Positions 5,722-9,972 of a stretch of DNA of 9,972 nucleotides are shown here, in pieces. The stretch is from VRUE01 sp033856195 (GTDB lineage: Bacteria > Actinomycetota > Thermoleophilia > Solirubrobacterales > 70-9): contig JAWVFL010000026.1 of the NCBI GenBank assembly GCA_033856195.1, forward strand, positions 1 to 9,972, read 5' to 3'. The number at the start of each line of letters is the position of its first letter. Within the stretch, counting starts at the first letter, position 1. Made by a program: the position numbers and the translations under genes. A model generated the notes under the pieces. It was not told the origin of the DNA and did no database searches. It worked only from the letters and a program-made list of their open reading frames with translations.

Positions 5722-6852
5722 TCAGCCGAGCAGGCTGGCGCAGGCCTGGAGGTCGTTGGCGGTCTTCGCATCTTTGAGGCATTCGAGGTATTCCTGCGTC
5801 GCTTCCGCGTCGGGGAGTTCTTCCGGGCTGATTTCGGGTTCGGGGCTTTCGGCTCCGCCGCCTTCGGCCGATTCGCCGCCGATGCCTTCGAGCAGGCCGC
5901 CGAGGCCGCCGCCGCTACCGGCTTCGAGCAGTTTCAGCGGATCGACGCCGAGCTTGTCGAACAGGCCTTCGAGCGGCTTGGCGTCAGAGGGAGCGGCGAT
6001 CTTCTGACTCTCGTTGACCGCCCCGAGCGACATCTCGAAGTCGACTTCGGCCTTTTCGGCGCTGGAGGCCTTCGGTTCGATCGTGATTTCACCCGCCACT
6101 TTGCGGATGATGCCGTCGTCCCCGACGTAGACCTCGACGTGCGCCTTCTTGACGGCCTTCGAGACTTCCCCCCTGGCCGCTTCGAGTTCGTCCAGCGGCA
6201 GCGGCCCGGCCGCTTCGAGCTGCGAGCTGCAGGCCGGGTCTTCGGTCAGGGCGATGATCGCGTCGACCGCCCCTTCGGGATTGAGATCGCCGCTGACCTT
6301 GGTGGTCGAGGTGCCGTCGACGTCGGCGCTGCCGTCGCTCTTGAGGTTGTCGATCACGGTGGTGAGGTCGATCGCCGCCAGCGCTTCCTGGCAGGCGCTG
6401 ACGTCTCCACCTTCGCTGCCGCCTTCGGAGAGCCCCTGTTCGAACCCTGACTTGACGAAGCCGAAGGTGGTCGGGTCGACTTCGTACTCGCTGCCTTCGT
6501 AACCGATGAAGGCGCGGTCGGAGAGCAGCGTGACGCCGCCGTCGAAATTGATCGATTCGCCGTCGATGTCACCGCTCGCGGTCACGTCCATCGCCAGTTC
6601 CGGCAGCGCTTCGGCGCCTCGGCTCTGGAACGGTCCGGAGAGGCTGACTTCGACGTCGCCGCCCGATTCGCCTTCGGCCTTGATGCCGAGCGAGAGGTCG
6701 AGAGTGCCGCTTTTGACGCCTTCGAGGGTGGCGCTTTCGATGACCTTCTGGGGGTCTTCGCCATTGCTGTCGCTGCCACCACCACAGGCGGCAAGCGCCC
6801 CTGCCAGGGCAAGGGCGGTAGCAAGCAGCACGAAGATGCGAGAACGGCTCAA
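5722..6852 (-). CDS. Secreted lipoprotein, function unknown
   Basis: 376 aa. The N-terminus is a lipoprotein signal peptide: M-S-R-S-R, a hydrophobic stretch 6-20, and lipobox L-A-A-C with the lipid-bearing Cys at 23, followed by a Gly/Ser-rich spacer. The region 35-130 (S-A-T-L-E-G-V-K-S-G-T-L-D-L and later beta-rich repeats) has the flavour of LppX/LprG- or LolA-like lipid-binding lipoproteins; this is only a resemblance. Cys154, 208, 358 and 371 could form two disulfides. A Gly/Ser/Glu/Pro-rich segment (about 311-345) joins a short Cys-containing C-terminal helix region. The start is TTG at 6852, with GGAGGAG 9 nt upstream. Glu is written almost always GAA, unlike the GAG-using neighbours. 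It immediately precedes the CAX antiporter and probably belongs to the same transcript, so a role at the membrane surface in ion handling is possible but unproven. Confidence 0.88.
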   Translation of the reverse strand: MSRSRIFVLLATALALAGALAACGGGSDSNGEDPQKVIESATLEGVKSGTLDLSLGIKAEGESGGDVEVSLSGPFQSRGAEALPELAMDVTASGDIDGESINFDGGVTLLSDRAFIGYEGSEYEVDPTTFGFVKSGFEQGLSEGGSEGGDVSACQEALAAIDLTTVIDNLKSDGSADVDGTSTTKVSGDLNPEGAVDAIIALTEDPACSSQLEAAGPLPLDELEAARGEVSKAVKKAHVEVYVGDDGIIRKVAGEITIEPKASSAEKAEVDFEMSLGAVNESQKIAAPSDAKPLEGLFDKLGVDPLKLLEAGSGGGLGGLLEGIGGESAEGGGAESPEPEISPEELPDAEATQEYLECLKDAKTANDLQACASLLG

Positions 6853-6861
6853 GGGATACGG

Positions 6862-6868
6862 CTCCTCC
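6862..6868 (-). promoter_or_regulatory. Shine-Dalgarno site of the lipoprotein gene
   Basis: GGAGGAG on the minus strand, 9 nt before TTG at 6852. It decides this TTG as the start, in agreement with the signal peptide beginning there. Confidence 0.8.
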
Positions 6869-6921
6869 GGAATAGGGAACGAATGACGCCCTGATCGTAG
6901 CCAGCGGGGTGGGTAGATGAT

Positions 6922-7164
6922 CTAGCCGCTGTCGCCGGTCCGCGATTCTTCGATCGGCGCCGGGCGATCGTCCGAGGTCAGGTTGGCGGCGAGCGGGAAC
7001 AGCAGGGCGCCGAGGAAGATCAGAATCACCCCCGCCGCGACCAGCGCCTTGACCTTGAAGAGGTGGCCGAGGATGCCGAACGCGAAGCCGGCCAGCATCA
7101 GGGCGACGTAGGGGCCGGGCTTCTGGGAGAGCAGCTCGGCGAGCGGCGGGGCGAGGTCGGGCAC
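6922..7164 (-). CDS. Small two-helix membrane protein, function unknown
   Basis: 80 aa from GTG at 7164. Two hydrophobic helices are clear: about 17-36 (G-P-Y-V-A-L-M-L-A-G-F-A-F-G-I-L-G) and 40-62 (A-L-V-A-A-G-V-I-L-I-F-L-G-A-L-L), joined by a short basic turn (K-V-K), with a polar C-terminal tail. There is no cysteine and no recognisable domain. The GTG is 9 nt after the -10-like GATAAT and lacks a good ribosome binding site, which fits a leaderless transcript. It is 69 nt upstream of the lipoprotein gene on the same strand and may start the antiporter operon, although a separate promoter could lie in that gap. It is divergent from the MoxR ATPase. Confidence 0.72.
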   Translation of the reverse strand: MPDLAPPLAELLSQKPGPYVALMLAGFAFGILGHLFKVKALVAAGVILIFLGALLFPLAANLTSDDRPAPIEESRTGDSG

Positions 7165-7171
7165 GGGCGCC

Positions 7172-7181
7172 TGATTATCAT
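7172..7181. promoter_or_regulatory. Shared symmetric -10 element between divergent genes
   Basis: TGATTATCA (7172-7180) is a palindrome around one central base. On the minus strand GATAAT (7174-7179) lies 9 nt before the GTG at 7164. On the plus strand TATCAT (7176-7181) lies 7 nt before the ATG at 7189. The whole intergenic gap is 24 nt, so both promoters must overlap here unless they lie inside the opposite gene. Both spacings suit leaderless initiation. No clear -35 was identified on either side. Confidence 0.45.
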
Positions 7182-7188
7182 CGCCCGC

Positions 7189-8070
7189 ATGGCCGATGGC
7201 TCCGTGGCAGAGGTGAAGGACGCGCTGGCGCAGGTCGGCTACCTGGCCGACGAGCCGGCGGCGCTCGTCTCCTTCCTCGCTCAGAAGCTCGGCAAGCCGG
7301 TCCTCGTCGAGGGCCCGGCCGGGGTCGGCAAGACCGAGCTGGCGAAGGCGCTCTCACGCGCCACCGGCCGCGAGCTGGTGCGGCTGCAGTGCTACGAGGG
7401 GCTCGATGAGGCGAAGGCGATGTACGAGTGGAACTACCGCAAGCAGCTGCTGCGGATCCAGGCCGGCGGCGAGGCTGGCTGGGACGACGTGCAGGAGGAC
7501 ATCTTCGGCACCGAGTTCCTGCTGACGCGGCCGCTGATGCAGGCGATCTCCAGCCCCGAGCCGGTGGTCCTGCTGATCGACGAGATCGACAAGACCGACC
7601 AGGAGTTCGAGGCGATGCTGCTGGAGCTCCTCTCCGACTTCCAGATCACGATCCCCGAGCTGGGGCAGATCTCGGCGACGACGATGCCGATCGTCGTCCT
7701 CACCTCCAACGACTCGCGGGAGCTGACGGAGGCGCTGAAGCGACGCTGCCTCTACCTCTGGCTCGACTACCCCGGTCTCGAGCGGGAGATCGAGATCGTC
7801 CGCCTGCATACGCCCGAGCTGAACGAGAACCTGGCCCGGCGCCTGGTCGAGGTGATCGCGATGGTCCGCGCGCTCGACCTCAAGAAGCCGCCGTCGATCG
7901 CCGAGTCGATCGACTGGGCACGGACCCTGCTGCTGATGGGAGCCGACGACATCGACCGCCAGACCTTCACCCAGTCGATGTCGATCATCGTCAAGCACCG
8001 CACCGACATCGACCTCGTCGCCGAGCGGGTCGGGATGAAACTGCCCGAGGCGCCCAGCCCGGCCGGGTGA
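7189..8070 (+). CDS. MoxR-family AAA+ ATPase
   Basis: 293 aa from ATG at 7189. Single AAA+ module: Walker A G-P-A-G-V-G-K-T at 42-49, Walker B V-V-L-L-I-D-E at 126-132, sensor-1 Asn174 in V-L-T-S-N-D, and the Arg pair 185-186 in A-L-K-R-R-C as arginine finger, then the helical lid to about 285. These features and the length match the MoxR group, which uses ATP to remodel or activate partner proteins, often with a VWA protein, as CoxD does with CoxE. It has no signal peptide and is cytoplasmic. The open frame extends upstream to 7063, but that would overlap the divergent membrane gene; ATG 7189 has a -10-like TATCAT 7 nt before it and starts just ahead of the conserved region. Its stop overlaps the VWA gene start by 4 nt. 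The client protein is not identifiable from this window. Confidence 0.95.
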   Translation: MADGSVAEVKDALAQVGYLADEPAALVSFLAQKLGKPVLVEGPAGVGKTELAKALSRATGRELVRLQCYEGLDEAKAMYEWNYRKQLLRIQAGGEAGWDDVQEDIFGTEFLLTRPLMQAISSPEPVVLLIDEIDKTDQEFEAMLLELLSDFQITIPELGQISATTMPIVVLTSNDSRELTEALKRRCLYLWLDYPGLEREIEIVRLHTPELNENLARRLVEVIAMVRALDLKKPPSIAESIDWARTLLLMGADDIDRQTFTQSMSIIVKHRTDIDLVAERVGMKLPEAPSPAG

Positions 8071-9485
8071 GTCCGACGCCCGGCAAGGCGCCATACGGGC
8101 CGAAAGCCGATCCGGGACCGCCCGGGATCGCCGCCAAGCTGCTGGGCTTCTGCGAAGAGCTGCGCGGCGAGGGGGTCGCGGTCGGGACCTCGGAGATCCT
8201 CGACGCCTTTGCCGCTCTCGAGCAGGTCGAGTGGACCTCGCACGACGATTTCCGCGAGGCGCTGGCGGCGACGATCGCCAAGTCCCAGGACGACCGCCGC
8301 GTCTTCGAGCTGCTCTTCGACCGCTACTTCTTCCGCGCCGCCGAGGCCGAGGCGGTGATGCGGGACGTAACCGAGCGCAGCGAGGGCGAGGGCGGCGCCG
8401 GCAGCGAGCGGCTCGACATGGAGGAGTTGCGCGAGCAGATCCGCGAGGCGATGCTGGCCGGCGACGAGGACCGCCTGCGCGACCTCGCCCGGCTGGCGAT
8501 CGCCGCCTTCGGCCGCGGCGAGGGCTCCGGCGTGGTCGGCGTCGACGTGCAACGGATCCGCCGCACGCTCGGGCTCACCGCCGGCAGCCAGCCGCCGAAC
8601 GAGGAGGGCGTGGAGCAGCCGCCGATCGACCGCGCCCAGCTCAACCGCTTCGAGCGCCATCTGCGGCGCGAACTCGAGCGCGACCTGATCGAGCGGACCG
8701 AAACCCTGCCGCCCTCGCGGCCGCTGGCCGAGCTCGACCGCGCCCTGCCGACCAGCCCCACCCAGGACCTCGCCGCCGTCCACCGCGCCGTCGGCCAGAT
8801 GAAGCGGCGGCTGGCGACGCTCGGTCACGAGCAGCGCGGCCATCGCAAGGCGACCGCCGTCGACGTGCGGCGGACGATGCGGGCTTCGCTGGAGACCGGC
8901 GGTGTGCCGATGCGGCTCAAATACAAGCCCAAGCGCCCGCGACGGCCGGAGATCTACGTCCTCTGCGACGTCTCAACCTCGGTCACCTCGGCCAGCGTCT
9001 TCTTCCTCTCGGTCCTGCACGCCCAGCACGACTCCTTCCGCAAGCTGCGCAGCTTCGTCTTCATCGAGCGGATCTCCGAGGTGACCGACGTCTTCGAGCA
9101 CGAGCGCGACTTCGCCGTCGTCGCGCAGCGGATCTCCAGCGAGGGCGGCGTCGCCGACATCTCCGGCTACACCGACTACGGCCGCGTCTGGCTCGAGTTC
9201 CTGACCGAGATCTCCGACGAGCTCGACCCGCGCTCGACCGTGATCGTCCTCGGCGACGCCCGCACCAACGGCCGCGAGCCCCACGCCGAGATCTTCGCCC
9301 AAGTCGCCGAGCGCGCCGGCCGCCTCTTCTGGCTCAACCCCGAGCCGAAGCTCTACTGGAACTACGGCGACTCGGTGATGGCAGCCTACGAGCGCTACTG
9401 CGACGGCGCCTTCGAGTGCTGGACGACGCGGCACCTGGAGAACTTCGTCAACGTCGTCGCCGGCGGGGTGCCTGCCGCCGACTGA
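8067..9485 (+). CDS. CoxE-like VWA domain protein
   Basis: 472 aa from GTG at 8067, which overlaps the ATPase stop as GTGA. The N-terminal part (20-230) is helical and highly charged. The VWA domain begins near P-E-I-Y-V-L-C-D at 294 and carries a complete MIDAS metal site: D-V-S-T-S at 301-305, Thr369 in G-Y-T-D-Y-G and Asp397 in V-L-G-D-A-R-T-N. This is the CoxE layout, in which the VWA domain is C-terminal and partners a MoxR ATPase; in carboxydotrophs that pair helps build the CO dehydrogenase copper site. No CO dehydrogenase gene is visible here, so the client may be another metalloenzyme. It has no signal or membrane segment. The reading frame stays open far upstream (to 7428), but that part lies over the ATPase gene and is non-coding. 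It ends 1 nt before a large hairpin element. Confidence 0.94.
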   Translation: MSPTPGKAPYGPKADPGPPGIAAKLLGFCEELRGEGVAVGTSEILDAFAALEQVEWTSHDDFREALAATIAKSQDDRRVFELLFDRYFFRAAEAEAVMRDVTERSEGEGGAGSERLDMEELREQIREAMLAGDEDRLRDLARLAIAAFGRGEGSGVVGVDVQRIRRTLGLTAGSQPPNEEGVEQPPIDRAQLNRFERHLRRELERDLIERTETLPPSRPLAELDRALPTSPTQDLAAVHRAVGQMKRRLATLGHEQRGHRKATAVDVRRTMRASLETGGVPMRLKYKPKRPRRPEIYVLCDVSTSVTSASVFFLSVLHAQHDSFRKLRSFVFIERISEVTDVFEHERDFAVVAQRISSEGGVADISGYTDYGRVWLEFLTEISDELDPRSTVIVLGDARTNGREPHAEIFAQVAERAGRLFWLNPEPKLYWNYGDSVMAAYERYCDGAFECWTTRHLENFVNVVAGGVPAAD

Positions 9486-9486
9486 C

Positions 9487-9663
9487 GCGAGGGACGGGTT
9501 GGTCCGAGGGGTGGTGGTCGCCTCTTTGGGAATTTGTCGCGTCCCCTAAAGGGGACAGCTCCCTCACGTTGAGCCCGCCTATGGCGGGCTGGAATCAGTA
9601 AAGGGGCCTTCGGCCACATTCCCAAAGAGGCAACCACCACCCCTCCAACGAAGCGTCCCTCGC
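9487..9663 (+). repeat. Structured repeat element, copy A (candidate RNA or BIME-like unit)
   Basis: The outer stem runs from GCGAGGGACG (9487-9496) with CGTCCCTCGC (9654-9663), through GTTG/CAAC, to a 28-nt arm (9506-9533) pairing with 9618-9645 with a single C-A mismatch. The 84-nt loop (9534-9617) contains hairpin P2 GTCCCC-TAAA-GGGGAC (9541-9556), P3 AGCCCGCC-TAT-GGCGGGCT (9572-9590) and P4 GGCC-TTC-GGCC (9605-9615). Single-stranded stretches are TTGTCGC (9534-9540), a linker containing GCTCCC (9558-9563) and GGAATCAGTAAAGG (9591-9604). The element starts 1 nt after the VWA gene stop, so it is probably transcribed with it and may end that transcript. I do not recognise the family. Confidence 0.8.
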
Positions 9664-9703
9664 TGGTCGACGGCAGGAGCAACGGCTCGTTTGGTGGGAA
9701 CAA

Positions 9704-9737
9704 TCGTCCCTCGGCTGCTTAAGCAGGCAAGGGACGA
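9704..9737. repeat. Central hairpin between the two repeat copies
   Basis: TCGTCCCT (9704-9711) pairs with AGGGACGA (9730-9737), and inside lies the perfect palindrome CTGCTTAAGCAG (9715-9726). Its centre (9720.5) is 2 nt from the midpoint between copies A and B (9722.5). The stem repeats the GTCCCT/AGGGAC sequence found at the base of copy A. Confidence 0.65.
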
Positions 9738-9799
9738 CCCTTCTTGGGAGGAGCAGACGCCCCTTGTTGCTGTCTTTTGTCCGGTTTGCGCGGGTGATG

Positions 9800-9939
9800 A
9801 GCGGGGCCGGTAGGTCTCTGGGCGAATGTCGCCCGAAGGGCCTTTACTGATTCCTGCTCGCCATAGGCGAGCAGCATGTTCGGGAGCCATCCCCTTCAGG
9901 GGATGCGACAAATTCGCCCAGAGGCCTACCGGCCCCGCT
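9800..9939 (-). repeat. Structured repeat element, copy B (inverted copy of A)
   Basis: Read on the minus strand it has the same plan as copy A: an outer stem whose arms 9800-9827 and 9912-9939 pair over 28 nt with one wobble, and an 84-nt loop (9911 down to 9828). P2 is ATCCCC-TGAA-GGGGAT (minus strand, 9904-9889), P3 is TGCTCGCC-TAT-GGCGAGCA, and P4 is GCCC-TTC-GGGC. The single-stranded TTGTCGC, GCTCCC and GGAATCAGTAAAGG are identical to copy A. Over the first 71 loop positions 58 are identical. Outer stem sequences differ between the copies while pairing is kept. Confidence 0.8.
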
Positions 9940-9972
9940 TACCCTCCGTGTACCCGCGACAGGGCCGCTCAG

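Larger units (their letters stand above)
9486..9972. other. Gene-free, hairpin-rich region
   Basis: 487 bases without a convincing gene, tRNA or rRNA. Open frames on the minus strand (9395-9703 and 9579-9911) run across the inverted repeats and have no family resemblance. The space is mostly taken by two inverted structured elements and a hairpin between them. In the linkers 9664-9703 and 9738-9799, and in 9940-9972, I see nothing further. Confidence 0.7.

Noticed and set aside
6853..6921. A separate promoter before the lipoprotein gene
   Set aside because: TACGAT at 6892-6897 on the minus strand is -10-like, but I found no matching -35, so it is not listed as a feature.
7063..7188. N-terminal extension of the MoxR ATPase from ATG 7063
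   Set aside because: It would run antisense through the small two-helix membrane protein and adds a sequence unlike the family; ATG 7189 has a fitting -10 spacing.
7428..9485. A 685-residue open frame covering the VWA gene and extending 640 nt upstream
   Set aside because: The upstream part lies over the well-supported MoxR gene in another frame, is Arg/Ala-rich without any domain, and the GTGA overlap at 8067 gives the natural start.
9792..9835. Possible hammerhead ribozyme core (TGATGAG near 9795)
   Set aside because: The required CTGATGA and GAAA core with three stems is not present; the sequence belongs to the base of repeat copy B.
9395..9911. Two minus-strand open frames (9395-9703, 9579-9911) in the repeat region
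   Set aside because: They cross the long inverted repeats, lack ribosome binding sites and resemble no protein; their openness is explained by composition.
9486..9972. tRNA, tmRNA, SRP RNA, 6S RNA or CRISPR array in the right-hand gap
   Set aside because: No T-loop, CCA-like acceptor, SRP tetraloop motif or regularly spaced short repeats; two inverted copies with three-hairpin loops do not fit any of these.

Overview
This is a GC-rich window with actinobacterial-style features: frequent GTG and TTG starts, tightly packed or overlapping genes, and probable leaderless starts 7 to 9 nt after a -10-like hexamer. A deep-branching high-GC actinobacterium such as a Thermoleophilia/Solirubrobacterales member is my best guess. 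That is an inference from style and gene content; no rRNA or other marker gene is present.

Left part (1-2339, minus strand): an acyl-CoA dehydrogenase of the MCAD/SCAD type is followed after 2 nt by a DUF2252 gene that runs off the left edge. A perfect TetR-style palindrome lies upstream of the dehydrogenase. On its other side, 2486-3532 (plus strand) holds three packed genes: a small single-pass membrane protein, a small acidic protein, and a PrxQ/BCP peroxiredoxin.

Middle (3565-7164, minus strand): four co-directional genes encode, in transcription order, a two-helix membrane protein, a secreted lipoprotein, a CAX-type Ca2+/H+ antiporter and a second, distantly related Na+/Ca2+-exchanger-family antiporter. 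The last three are nearly abutting and look like a cation (probably calcium) efflux operon. The second antiporter has no ordinary start codon where its first membrane helix and its ribosome binding site say it should begin. A long hairpin containing both stop codons separates this operon from the peroxiredoxin.

Right part (7189-9485, plus strand): a MoxR-family AAA+ ATPase overlaps by 4 nt a CoxE-like VWA protein, the usual chaperone/metal-insertion style pair. It is divergent from the 7164 gene, and the two directions appear to share a symmetric -10 element.

The last 487 bases (9486-9972) hold no convincing gene. They contain two copies, in opposite orientation, of an elaborate folded element: a long outer stem closing a loop with three hairpins. 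The two cores are the same length (84 nt) and match at 58 of 71 alignable positions. Paired double changes preserve the stems while the outer stem sequence largely differs. A third hairpin sits almost exactly on the symmetry axis between them. I do not recognise this element, and it is the strongest candidate here for something undescribed (structured RNA family or BIME-like mobile repeat).
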